Source of the DNA: Chitinophagaceae bacterium
GTDB lineage: Bacteria > Bacteroidota > Bacteroidia > Chitinophagales > Chitinophagaceae
Length of the DNA: 38,493 nt
Direction: 5' to 3'
NCBI GenBank assembly: GCA_017882265.1
Contig: JADGPW010000125.1
Location: 1 to 38,493, forward strand
The translations under genes and the position numbers were made by a program. Below, one piece after another: positions 16,709 to 24,246 of the stretch (positions are counted from its first letter, which is position 1; the number at the start of each line of letters is the position of its first letter). The notes under the pieces were generated by a model. That model was not told the origin of the DNA and did no database searches. It saw only the letters and a list, made by a program, of their open reading frames with translations.

Positions 16709-16716
16709 CAAAGGTA
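16709..16716 (-). promoter_or_regulatory. Promoter -7 element for fusA
   Basis: The minus strand reads TACCTTTG, an exact TANNTTTG match, about 60 bases before the fusA ATG. A T-rich stretch about 20 bases further upstream is a weak -33 candidate. It gives a leader of roughly 55 bases. Confidence 0.65.
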
Positions 16717-16774
16717 AGGAAAAATGACCGAAAATAAAGGCCTAAATGTTTCTTAATCATTGCTGTGGATAAGT

Positions 16775-16816
16775 CAGTCGGCAGTCAGTAATCGGTAGTC
16801 GACAGTCGACAGTCGA
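16775..16816. repeat. 7-bp tandem repeat CAGTCGG/CAGTCGA upstream of fusA
   Basis: Six consecutive heptamers: CAGTCGG, CAGTCAG, TAATCGG, TAGTCGA, CAGTCGA, CAGTCGA. The same unit occurs within lipB and in the rpmD-rpsE spacer. The rest of the 353-base gap between fusA and the cupin gene holds the fusA promoter; nothing else was recognised in 16820-17000. Confidence 0.85.
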
Positions 16817-17000
16817 CACAAGCCTTAACTTGTCCGGAACCAATAAGACGACACAAAAAAGAAACTAAATAGTAATTACAAAGAAGGTAAAATTTTCAGG
16901 TCGCTGACCAGGCTAATGCCCTATTAAATGAGACCATAAATCGCTATAATTTTACTCTCTCGTACATAAACAATCTTGTTATAAGCGAATATCAGAAAAA

Positions 17001-17543
17001 ATGGAAAGAAAAATCTACAACCCGATCCAGAAAGACCGGGTGGAATTCCTGAAAACACATGCTGACATGAATGGAGAATACACCCTGGTAGAAGTGGAAT
17101 TGGCTGATGGGGGTGGGGTGGGTTTGCATTACAATAAAACTTATGCTGAAAAATTTGATTGCCTGGAAGGTGAAGTGCAGGTGCAATTGGGAAAAACAAT
17201 ACACCTCTTGAAACCCGGTCAATCGGCAACGGCAACCCCTAATATCAATCACCTGTTTCGTAACCGGAGTGGCATACCCTGCAAATTTAGGGTAGAATTA
17301 AGACCAGCCTGTCGTGGTTTTGAACAATCGCTCCAAATGGGGTATGGCCTTGCGGCGGATGGTCTATGCAAATCCAACGGTTTTCCCAAAGACAAACGCG
17401 CCCTTGCCTGGTTATTCGAGATCAGCGAAAGCAATTTACCGGGATGGATGAGCCTGTTTGAATTTATTTTACGCCAACAGACAAAAAAAGCAAGACAAAA
17501 AGGAATTGATAAGGAGCTGACAGAACGCTATGTAAAATTTTAG
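17001..17543 (+). CDS. Small cupin-domain protein
   Basis: The 180-residue product carries a single cupin fold at about residues 25-110. Motif 1 is HYNKTYAEKFDCLEGEVQV (His43, Glu50, with Asn45 where a second metal-binding His often stands), and motif 2 is LKPGQSATATPNINHLFRN (His84). These suggest a metal-binding cupin, but the changed residue may reduce or alter metal binding. The C-terminal ~70 residues are helical and unassigned. Function is unknown; many such proteins bind small molecules or act as sugar isomerases. It ends in a bidirectional terminator shared with the ompA-like gene. Confidence 0.75.
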   Translation: MERKIYNPIQKDRVEFLKTHADMNGEYTLVEVELADGGGVGLHYNKTYAEKFDCLEGEVQVQLGKTIHLLKPGQSATATPNINHLFRNRSGIPCKFRVELRPACRGFEQSLQMGYGLAADGLCKSNGFPKDKRALAWLFEISESNLPGWMSLFEFILRQQTKKARQKGIDKELTERYVKF

Positions 17544-17555
17544 AGCATTCTTAAT

Positions 17556-17591
17556 AAAAAAACGCCCCGATAAAAGAACCGGGACGTTTTT
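17556..17591. terminator. Bidirectional terminator between cupin gene and ompA-like gene
   Basis: AACGCCCCG and CGGGACGTT pair with one mismatch/wobble; the stem is flanked by A7 on the left and T5 on the right, giving a T-run on either strand for the two converging genes. Confidence 0.85.
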
Positions 17592-17608
17592 ATCAATAAG
17601 CAATGGGT

Positions 17609-18370
17609 TTATTTATAATAACTCAACTTCATTTCAACGCGGCGATTCTTCTGGCGTCCCGCTGCCGTTTTGTTATCGGCTATTGGCATTGTTTCACCAT
17701 GACCTGCGGAAGTAATACGGCTTTCATCAATTCCTTTACTGGTAAAATAAGATTTAACAGCGCCGGCCCTGTTATCACTTAGTGTCTGGTTCATTTCATC
17801 ACTGCCAACATTATCCGTATGACCATCGATAGCCAATTTCATCTGGGGGTTTTGTTGCAAAATCTTAATTACTTCGTTCAAACCTGTATATGATTTAGGA
17901 AGTAATTTGTAACTACCGGTTACGAAGAGGATATTATTTGCAGCAATATCCACGCGTTTCTTTACTTCATCGGGGATGATAGGGCATCCCTGGTTGCTGG
18001 CCGGGCCTGGTAGTGTAACACATTTATCAACTTCATCATTTACACCATCACCATCTGTATCAGGTATCGGACAACCCTGGTAACGAGCCACCCCGGGGAC
18101 GGTAGGACATTTATCTTCTTCATCATTGATTCCATCCTTGTCTGTATCAGGAATCGGGCATCCCTGGTAACGTGCGAAACCCGGAACGGTGGGACATTTA
18201 TCCTCTTCATCATTAATACCATCCTTATCCGTATCAGGGATCGGGCACCCATCGTATTTAGCGAGACCTTTTACGGTAGGGCATTTGTCTTTATCATCCG
18301 GTATGCCATCGCCATCTGTATCAATAGGGGGTGGTGGCGGCGGCGGTGGAATAAGGGCTACTGATTCAGT
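17609..18370 (-). CDS. OmpA-family protein, C-terminal half (TSP3 repeats + OmpA domain), frameshifted from its N-terminal half
   Basis: From the A10 tract at 18370-18379 this frame encodes TESVALI, a run of eight prolines, four calcium-binding TSP3-like repeats (DTDGDGIPDDKDKCP, then DTDKDGINDEEDKCPTVPG twice and DTDGDGVNDEVDKC), and an OmpA peptidoglycan-binding domain (IDGHTDNVGSDEMNQTLSDN, RITSAGHGETMPIADNKTA, RRVEMKL). The frame has no ATG; the first usable codon is a GTG inside the last repeat. It therefore looks like the second half of the gene at 18358-18951, joined by a -1 shift, an extra A in the tract, or a sequence error. Confidence 0.85.
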   Translation of the reverse strand, partial: TESVALIPPPPPPPPIDTDGDGIPDDKDKCPTVKGLAKYDGCPIPDTDKDGINDEEDKCPTVPGFARYQGCPIPDTDKDGINDEEDKCPTVPGVARYQGCPIPDTDGDGVNDEVDKCVTLPGPASNQGCPIIPDEVKKRVDIAANNILFVTGSYKLLPKSYTGLNEVIKILQQNPQMKLAIDGHTDNVGSDEMNQTLSDNRAGAVKSYFTSKGIDESRITSAGHGETMPIADNKTAAGRQKNRRVEMKLSYYK

Positions 18371-18951
18371 TTTTTTTTTAATGGGAAGGCTACCCCGATA
18401 CTATGCTGAAAATGATAGTTAGCCGTCTCTGTAGTGACTGGTACGCGATAAGTTGATGTTATAAAAAGATGAGCTTCATCAAAAAAGTTTACTTTAATAC
18501 CTATACCCAATGGTATGGTAGCCCCATAATAAGCGATGTATTTATGAGCCTCAACACCCATTATAAGATAGGGTGTTACCCAGTATTTTTCAGTGACCAT
18601 CTTCAGATTGACAGCCGCATTGAATTCCATCAGAAGTTTTTCATTCGGAAATACTTTGTTTGGCATTGGGTAGCGGATAAATGATCCCTCCAAACCCATG
18701 GCTACATCGATATGTTTTGTGATTCCCTTGAAATAGTTGACAGCCAGGCCGGGCGTCATATCCTTCAACCTGGCCTGTGATTTGTCACTAAGGACCTGTG
18801 TCAGGGACCCGGTTCGTATCCTTGACGCCGTCAAGAAATCATTCAGGAAAAAACTTACGCCAAGGGCTTTGGGCCTGATCTCATTATTTTGGGCATAAGC
18901 GGCAGGTACCAGCAAATACAGCGCAAACAATGCTGTTAATATCTTCTTCAT
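18358..18951 (-). CDS. OmpA-family protein, N-terminal beta-barrel half
   Basis: The 197-residue frame starts MKKILTALFALYLLVPAAYA, a signal peptide, followed by a beta-barrel-like domain with alternating strands (GLEGSFIRYPM, YWVTPYLIMGVEAHKYIAYY, AHLFITSTYRVPVTTETANY) of outer-membrane type. It ends in GVAFPLKKKLNQ at TAG. The AAA codons before LNQ lie in an A10 tract; moving back one base there leads into the proline linker, TSP3 repeats and OmpA domain of the next frame. The start at 18951 is preferred to an upstream ATG because the signal peptide begins there. A TANNTTTG promoter element lies at 18979. Confidence 0.85.
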   Translation of the reverse strand: MKKILTALFALYLLVPAAYAQNNEIRPKALGVSFFLNDFLTASRIRTGSLTQVLSDKSQARLKDMTPGLAVNYFKGITKHIDVAMGLEGSFIRYPMPNKVFPNEKLLMEFNAAVNLKMVTEKYWVTPYLIMGVEAHKYIAYYGATIPLGIGIKVNFFDEAHLFITSTYRVPVTTETANYHFQHSIGVAFPLKKKLNQ

Positions 18952-18978
18952 AAAGAGATAGTTTGGTTTAAAACTGAA

Positions 18979-18986
18979 CAAAAATA
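18979..18986 (-). promoter_or_regulatory. Promoter -7 element for the ompA-like gene
   Basis: The minus strand reads TATTTTTG, matching TANNTTTG, with TTTA 19 bases upstream as a possible -33 element. It lies 27 bases before the ATG at 18951. Confidence 0.55.
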
Positions 18987-19104
18987 GCAGCTAAGTTCAA
19001 TATCCTAAAATAAATTATTTAGTTCATATTCATCCAATTGGAAGCAATTGTTTTTCCCCAAATTACTTTTTCCCTGATCGGAGGACAACTTGTTCGTCCG
19101 ACGA

Positions 19105-20796
19105 TCATTTAGGGGCAAAATATTTTTCCCGAAGCATTTTATCTTCCCCATATATATCATCATAAAAAACTATACTTCCATCCTTACCTTCACAGGTAAT
19201 ATAACGGATAAAAACAGGCATTTTGTTTTTCAGCGCTATACTATGCTTTTCTTTTCGTTTTAACCAGGTTCTTACTGAATCAATTCTGGCCGCCCTGCTA
19301 CCGCCATTCAGACTATCATTGTGCAAAATATAAAACGCCAATCGTTGCCATTCCTGCACCCTTACACAGCCATGACTTATTGAACGCATGGCTTGCCCGA
19401 ATAAATACCGTTGATTAGTATCGTGTAAATACACTGAATATTTATTATCAAAATAAAATTTAAATACCCCCAGAGCATTGGCGTCACCACTGCCTTGTAT
19501 CACGCGGTAGGGAATTCCCTTGCTGTATTTTGCCCAATCCACACCATAAGGATCCACTTCGCCATCTTTGCCTACAAGGCTAAAGCCTTTCCTGGCCAAG
19601 TATCCCGGATTCTTTTTTAAGGCCGGCAATACTTCTTTTACAATGATACTGTTGGGTATGGTCCAGATAGGGTACGTGATCAGTTGCGAAATAGCGCTAT
19701 TAAGCAGCGGGGTGGTTGTCTTCGCTTTCCCACAAATTATTTTTGATGAAAATAGTACCGAATCTCCCTCTATTACATGTAAGTAAAAGGATGGAAGGTT
19801 TATCCAAATATACCTGGGGGGCATTTCTTCTGGTAACATTTTATATTTATCCAGGCTAATAGCAATACGGATGAATTTTTCCCTGTCAGAGGTATTAAGC
19901 ATACGGAGGGTCCATTCCCCTGCCCTTCCGTCAACGGCAATTCCTTTTTCTTTTTGAAATTTTTTGATCGCAGCGGCGAGTTGAGATGAATCGGCCTTTA
20001 TACTGTCGGATAATACGTAACCGCCTTCAAATAAACGTTGTTGCAGGGCCTTTTTAAATTTTGCCGCATCTTTACCCGGTGAGGGAACAACCGTAAACTC
20101 ACGATATTCGGCGTTGTCGAGAAACTTTTGAATACCTTCTTTTAAAAGCCGGTACCCTCTTTGTTTGGGTTCCAGCGATTGTATGAGCCGGGCCAGTGAA
20201 CTATCCTGTTGCAGTGTGGCAAACTGCTGCAGGTAGAATTCGTCACTTAGCACAGAATCTTTCCGAAGTGTGATACTATCCTGTGGCAGGCGGCCTAATT
20301 TTATATCTTTTACCAGGCCCAGGAAAGCATCGGTAAGCATAATATCTGCTTTTGACCAGAGCGATGCATTTTTACGGTCCCCTTGCAGGCTGCTGTCATT
20401 TATAAATTGTTGCCTGATAGCCGCTAATTCTTTTACATGATAATCTTCCGGGAACAAACCAAAGTGTTGAGATGTCTTGATAAACTGGTATAAGGTATCG
20501 CCAGCCGCCAGCCATTCTTCCTTATTGCTCCAGACAGGAACATAAGAGTTCTTTTCATAAAGGATCTTTGTTAATCGCGGCTGACTTAATTGGGTTGAAT
20601 CTTCCAGTCTCCCTTTATAATTAATGGCCTCATCAATTTCCTGGCGGATAATATTGGTAGCTTTCTCCTGCAATTCCTGCGGGGAACGGGCAATCGTATC
20701 TGTTATTATCCTTGATTTATTATGGCAGGCAGTCAATACAAGCAGGCATACTGCGCTGTAAAAGAAAGCCATGCACACTGATCTTTTTAGGCTCAT
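19105..20796 (-). CDS. L,D-transpeptidase (YcbB/LdtD-like) lipoprotein
   Basis: L,D-transpeptidases form 3-3 cross-links in peptidoglycan or attach proteins to it. The 563-residue product starts MSLKRSVCMAFFYSAVCLLV with a lipobox ending LTAC. It has an N-terminal scaffold region, a peptidoglycan-binding domain (LAAAIKKFQKEKGIAVDGRA), and a YkuD catalytic domain with ISHGCVRVQEW, the nucleophile being about Cys477. This layout matches the YcbB type. The start at 20796 is chosen for the lipoprotein signal. It is divergent from a VanX-type dipeptidase; both act on peptidoglycan peptides. Confidence 0.93.
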   Translation of the reverse strand: MSLKRSVCMAFFYSAVCLLVLTACHNKSRIITDTIARSPQELQEKATNIIRQEIDEAINYKGRLEDSTQLSQPRLTKILYEKNSYVPVWSNKEEWLAAGDTLYQFIKTSQHFGLFPEDYHVKELAAIRQQFINDSSLQGDRKNASLWSKADIMLTDAFLGLVKDIKLGRLPQDSITLRKDSVLSDEFYLQQFATLQQDSSLARLIQSLEPKQRGYRLLKEGIQKFLDNAEYREFTVVPSPGKDAAKFKKALQQRLFEGGYVLSDSIKADSSQLAAAIKKFQKEKGIAVDGRAGEWTLRMLNTSDREKFIRIAISLDKYKMLPEEMPPRYIWINLPSFYLHVIEGDSVLFSSKIICGKAKTTTPLLNSAISQLITYPIWTIPNSIIVKEVLPALKKNPGYLARKGFSLVGKDGEVDPYGVDWAKYSKGIPYRVIQGSGDANALGVFKFYFDNKYSVYLHDTNQRYLFGQAMRSISHGCVRVQEWQRLAFYILHNDSLNGGSRAARIDSVRTWLKRKEKHSIALKNKMPVFIRYITCEGKDGSIVFYDDIYGEDKMLREKYFAPK

Positions 20797-20819
20797 ATGG
20801 TTGGTGTGGCACAAATGGT

Positions 20820-20866
20820 ATATCCGGTTTTTACTGTAATTTACCTGAACAGAAAACACCGGATAT
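20820..20866. repeat. Inverted repeat in the ldt-vanX divergent promoter region
   Basis: ATATCCGGT (20820-20828) and ACCGGATAT (20858-20866) are perfect 9-bp arms separated by 29 bases. The right arm covers the first two bases of the vanX ATG. It could be a shared operator or an mRNA hairpin; no regulator gene is nearby. Confidence 0.6.
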
Positions 20867-21593
20867 GCGTGACAATGTAAGCAAACGTTTCTATATTCCG
20901 GAATGGGTATTGTTTATTTTTTCAACATTGTTGTTGGTGAAGGTCGGTGCACAGGACGCCAGAATTACCCGTCCGCCAGTAACGGATAAATGGAGTCGCT
21001 ACGGTGAGCAGGTTAATAAGGACCCGTCTAAAAAGATGGTAGAACTAAAGTCGTTGATCCCCGGACTTATTTATGATCTCCGGTATGCCGGCACAAATAA
21101 TTTTATGCATCGGCGGATGTATCCTGAAAACACAACTTGTACATTTTTAAGATCCCCGGCTGCCATAGCCCTGCTGAAAGTTCAGCAAAAATTAAATCAA
21201 ACAGGACTTGGATTAAAAGTATTTGACGCCTACAGGCCCTATTCTGTTACCGTTAAATTCTGGGAACTGGTGAAAGATGAACGGTATGTAGCAAATCCTT
21301 CCAAAGGGAGCGGCCATAATCGTGGTATTGCAGTAGACCTAAGTATTATTAACCTGAAAACCGGCCTGGAGCTGAATATGGGAACCGGTTTTGATAATTT
21401 TTCAGATACGGCTCACCAGGATTTCCTTGATCTCCCCGAAGAGATCCTGCAAAACAGGTTGCTGTTAAAAACTATCATGGAGAAAAACGGGTTTAAGGCA
21501 CTCGATACGGAATGGTGGCATTATTTTCTTGCCAATAGCAACCAGTATGAGATACTAGACATTGATTTTAAGAAATTGAAGAAAGGTCTATAA
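20865..21593 (+). CDS. D-alanyl-D-alanine dipeptidase, VanX/DdpX family (M15D)
   Basis: The enzyme hydrolyses D-Ala-D-Ala. The 242-residue product has an N-terminal hydrophobic segment (WVLFIFSTLLLVKVGAQ), so it is likely exported. Motifs: LRYAGTNNFMHRRMY, VFDAYRPYSVTVKFW, SGHNRGIAVDLS with zinc ligands His151 and Asp158, and EWWHYF with Glu216 and His219. All catalytic residues of M15D are present. No vanH or vanA homologue is adjacent, so a role in peptidoglycan turnover or nutrient recovery is more likely than vancomycin resistance. It overlaps the converging DUF952 gene by 6 bases. Confidence 0.92.
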   Translation: MRDNVSKRFYIPEWVLFIFSTLLLVKVGAQDARITRPPVTDKWSRYGEQVNKDPSKKMVELKSLIPGLIYDLRYAGTNNFMHRRMYPENTTCTFLRSPAAIALLKVQQKLNQTGLGLKVFDAYRPYSVTVKFWELVKDERYVANPSKGSGHNRGIAVDLSIINLKTGLELNMGTGFDNFSDTAHQDFLDLPEEILQNRLLLKTIMEKNGFKALDTEWWHYFLANSNQYEILDIDFKKLKKGL

Positions 21594-21887
21594 AGCCGAT
21601 ACGGCAATCACCGCATCAATATTAATAGTCCCGTATACATGCGGAAAAGTATCTTGCGCTGACGGGGACCAGTCAAAAACATATTTACTACTGAGTTTAT
21701 CCGTGTCGATCGTAAGTTTAACGAGGTCGGACTTACCGGCAAAATATCTTTCCAACACCGATTCCACCTGCTGTTCCTGGCTGCAATGAATAAACCCTTC
21801 CGCGGCCAGAGAAAGATGTTCGTAAAATCCTTTTTGTTTAGCCCCGCTCCATTCTGTGGCAGTAGTGATATGATATATGACCGGCAT
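21588..21887 (-). CDS. DUF952 family protein
   Basis: The 99-residue product starts MPVIYHITTATEWSGAKQKG and contains EGFIHCSQEQQVESVLERYF, the hallmark of the DUF952 family (small cytoplasmic proteins of unknown function with a conserved IHxS/C region). It lies 5 bases after aroC and is probably the last gene of the aromatic operon. No link to aromatic synthesis is known. Its 3' end overlaps the converging vanX-type gene. Confidence 0.85.
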   Translation of the reverse strand: MPVIYHITTATEWSGAKQKGFYEHLSLAAEGFIHCSQEQQVESVLERYFAGKSDLVKLTIDTDKLSSKYVFDWSPSAQDTFPHVYGTINIDAVIAVSAL

Positions 21888-21892
21888 GATCG

Positions 21893-22906
21893 TTATGATT
21901 CGTTAGAATTTGAAGGTAGTATTCGTTTTATATGTTGTTCAAGCAGCAAAAGATCAGCAAGTACAATGGCGGTAACAGCTTCAAGGATCACCGGCACCCG
22001 CAAAGCAATGCAAAGATCGTGACGCCCTTTTACGGACACTGTTTCTGTTTTTTCTGTTTCCCAATTAAGCGTTGTCTGTTCTTTGGGGGTGGATGAAGTG
22101 GGTTTGATAGCGATGCGAAACACCAGTTCATTTCCATTGGTCAATCCACCAACCACACCTCCGGCATGATTGGTTATCGTTTTACCGCTCATATCTTCAA
22201 TAGCATCGTTGTGCTGACTGCCAAACATTTTTGCCGCCGCAAAACCAGTCCCGAATTCAATACCACGAACCGCTGGAATGGCAAAAACGATATGAGCCAA
22301 TAAGGATTCAGCGGAATCAAAGAAGGGTTCTCCCAACCCAACAGGCAAACCGGTCACCCGGCATTCAATGATACCCCCGATCGAATCTTTATTATCTATC
22401 GCTTTTTGGAGTCCTTTATCCAGATCTTTTTCACCACCAATCTCAAGGATCTCAGAAATTACTTTTATTTTATTCAACAACTTTTTCGCTATCACCCCCG
22501 CGGCCACCAGCGCCACTGTCAGCCTTCCGCTGAAATGACCACTGCCCCGGTAATCTTCAAAACCCCCGGCTCTTTTCCTGGCTACAAAATCAGCATGACC
22601 CGGGCGGGGAATGGCTCTCTGTTTTTCATAATCATCACTTCTGGTATTCTTGTTTTCAAAGAAAATGCTGATAGGTGCACCGGTTGTCTTATAATTAAAA
22701 AGGCCACTTTTTATAATGGGCAGGTCTTCTTCCCGGCGGGGAGTAGTTCCTTTTTGCGTACCTCCCTTTCTTCTTTCGAGATCAGGCAGAAAATCTTCAA
22801 CTGTTAATGATAAACCAGCCGGGCACCCGTCAATGACAATGCCAACTGATTCCCCATGTGATTCGCCAAAGATAGAAACCCGAAATATTCTTCCGAAACT
22901 ATTCAT
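21893..22906 (-). CDS. aroC: Chorismate synthase
   Basis: AroC converts 5-enolpyruvylshikimate-3-phosphate to chorismate with reduced FMN. The 337-residue product begins MNSFGRIFRVSIFGESHGES, with catalytic His17 in GESHG, and shows RPGHADFVARKRAG, the GSGHFSGRLT region, and the FGSQHND/GGVVGGLTNG motifs. It is slightly shorter than the ~350-residue norm. Its start overlaps the end of aroA by 8 bases, so translation is probably coupled. Confidence 0.98.
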   Translation of the reverse strand: MNSFGRIFRVSIFGESHGESVGIVIDGCPAGLSLTVEDFLPDLERRKGGTQKGTTPRREEDLPIIKSGLFNYKTTGAPISIFFENKNTRSDDYEKQRAIPRPGHADFVARKRAGGFEDYRGSGHFSGRLTVALVAAGVIAKKLLNKIKVISEILEIGGEKDLDKGLQKAIDNKDSIGGIIECRVTGLPVGLGEPFFDSAESLLAHIVFAIPAVRGIEFGTGFAAAKMFGSQHNDAIEDMSGKTITNHAGGVVGGLTNGNELVFRIAIKPTSSTPKEQTTLNWETEKTETVSVKGRHDLCIALRVPVILEAVTAIVLADLLLLEQHIKRILPSNSNES

Positions 22907-24245
22907 GCCATTTGATCTTATTGTCTAAAGATACGTCAGCACCCAGCTTTTTCAAATCATCATAAAAATCTGGATAAGACTTATTCACCGCCTGGGCTTC
23001 TTCGATCACGGTTTCACTATCTGCTTTCAACGCAGCTACCGAACAGGCCATAGCAATCCGATGATCATGTTGCGAATGAATATCAGCGCCTTTTACCTTT
23101 CCATTACCCTGGATGATCATTTCATCTCTTTCCAGCTTGACCAATACACCCATTTTATCAAACTCATCCTGGAGCGTTACCGCACGGTTACTTTCTTTAT
23201 GCAACAGGCGACTAACACCTTTAATAGTCGTCCTGCCTTTGCAATAAGCCGCTAAAGCCACCAATGGCGGGAAAAGATCAGGGCAATCAGTGGCGTCAAA
23301 TTGGAAGCCTTTCATTTCCGAAGGGCGCACTTTGATTCCTTTTGCCTCGATAGCAATACCTGCATTTGCCGCCACCAATGCATCTATCATTGCTCTATCG
23401 GCCTGAGTGGAGGTCAGATCCAAACCTCTTACGGTGATTGGTCCCGCAATAGCCCCGGCAACTAGAAGAAATGCCCCGCCACTCCAGTCGCCTTCGACTG
23501 TATAAGAGAAGGCCCCTCCTAAATCCTCCCCTAAGGGGAGGACTTGCGAAGAGTCATTACGAAAGAAAAATTCTTCATAGTTCCTGTTCTCCGGAATTCT
23601 TAATCCAAATTTCTTTATCACATCCAAGGTCAGGTCAATATAGGGTTTGCTCTTCAGATTTTTAACTTTAATGGAAACAGATGATGCTAACCCTCCCTCT
23701 CCCCCGGAGAGGGAGTTGGAGGGTGAGGTCGAATAAGCTAATAAAAGTCCGGTGAGAAATTGTGAACTTAACGACCCATCGATTTCAATATTCACCGGCC
23801 GCAACGGACCCTGTATCGTCAATGGCAATTTCCCATTCCGGCTGTTCACTTTTACACCCAGCTGTGGAAGTATTTCATCAAAAAAATCCAGCGGCCTGGT
23901 TAGTAAACTACCAGATCCATTGATCGTTAATTCCTTTTCACTCAATGCCGCCAGCGGGGTGAACATTCTTATGCCTAATCCGCTTTCTCCGCAATTGATC
24001 GTGGATGAAACAGGATTCACGCCTTCACTCTTCACAGTCAGGTCACCATTTACTTTGCTGATCTTTGCGCCCAGTTTTTGAATAATATCCAGGGCAGCTT
24101 TATCATCATTACTATGACCGGGATTAAGAATGACACTTGTTCCTTTAACCAATAAGGCCGCCGCGCAGGCTCTTTGCATCGAACTTTTGGAAGGGGGTGC
24201 CTGGATGATGCCCTGCAATAGAGATGGATGTATTGTTACTTTCAC
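22899..24245 (-). CDS. aroA: 3-phosphoshikimate 1-carboxyvinyltransferase (EPSP synthase) with two repeat-derived inserts
   Basis: AroA transfers enolpyruvate from PEP to shikimate-3-phosphate. The 448-residue product has PPSKSSMQRACAAA (substrate-binding Lys20), GHSNDDKAALDII, NCGESGLGIRMF, LSSQFLTGLLLA, and DHRIAMACSVAAL. The start is GTG, one base after the aroB stop. Two segments lack counterparts in usual EPSP synthases: residues ~173-188 (TSPSNSLSGGEGGLAS) and ~231-245 (DSSQVLPLGEDLGGA). Both are encoded by GC-rich palindromes of the kind found between genes. They fall in surface-loop positions and keep the frame, so the enzyme is probably active. Confidence 0.97.
   Translation of the reverse strand: MKVTIHPSLLQGIIQAPPSKSSMQRACAAALLVKGTSVILNPGHSNDDKAALDIIQKLGAKISKVNGDLTVKSEGVNPVSSTINCGESGLGIRMFTPLAALSEKELTINGSGSLLTRPLDFFDEILPQLGVKVNSRNGKLPLTIQGPLRPVNIEIDGSLSSQFLTGLLLAYSTSPSNSLSGGEGGLASSVSIKVKNLKSKPYIDLTLDVIKKFGLRIPENRNYEEFFFRNDSSQVLPLGEDLGGAFSYTVEGDWSGGAFLLVAGAIAGPITVRGLDLTSTQADRAMIDALVAANAGIAIEAKGIKVRPSEMKGFQFDATDCPDLFPPLVALAAYCKGRTTIKGVSRLLHKESNRAVTLQDEFDKMGVLVKLERDEMIIQGNGKVKGADIHSQHDHRIAMACSVAALKADSETVIEEAQAVNKSYPDFYDDLKKLGADVSLDNKIKWHE
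23512..23546. repeat. Palindromic element in frame within aroA (insert 2)
   Basis: TCCTCCCC (23524-23531) and GGGGAGGA (23535-23542) form perfect 8-bp arms around TAA. The extended element also carries CCCCTCCT at its left. It codes for part of SSQVLPLGEDLGGA in aroA on the minus strand. Confidence 0.85.
23688..23731. repeat. Palindromic element in frame within aroA (insert 1)
   Basis: TCCCTCTCC (23694-23702) and GGAGAGGGA (23706-23714) are perfect 9-bp arms with a CCC loop; a second outer pair CCCTCC/GGAGGG flanks them. It codes for most of TSPSNSLSGGEGGLAS. Confidence 0.88.
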
Positions 24246-24246
24246 T

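Noticed and set aside
18040-18252. A 70-codon minus-strand frame in the TSP3 region
   Set aside because: It is an alternate-frame reading of the calcium-binding repeats; the real frame encodes clean DTDGDG-type repeats.
20865-21593. Vancomycin resistance cluster
   Set aside because: Only a VanX-type dipeptidase is present; there is no D-lactate dehydrogenase, D-Ala-D-Lac ligase or VanRS pair.
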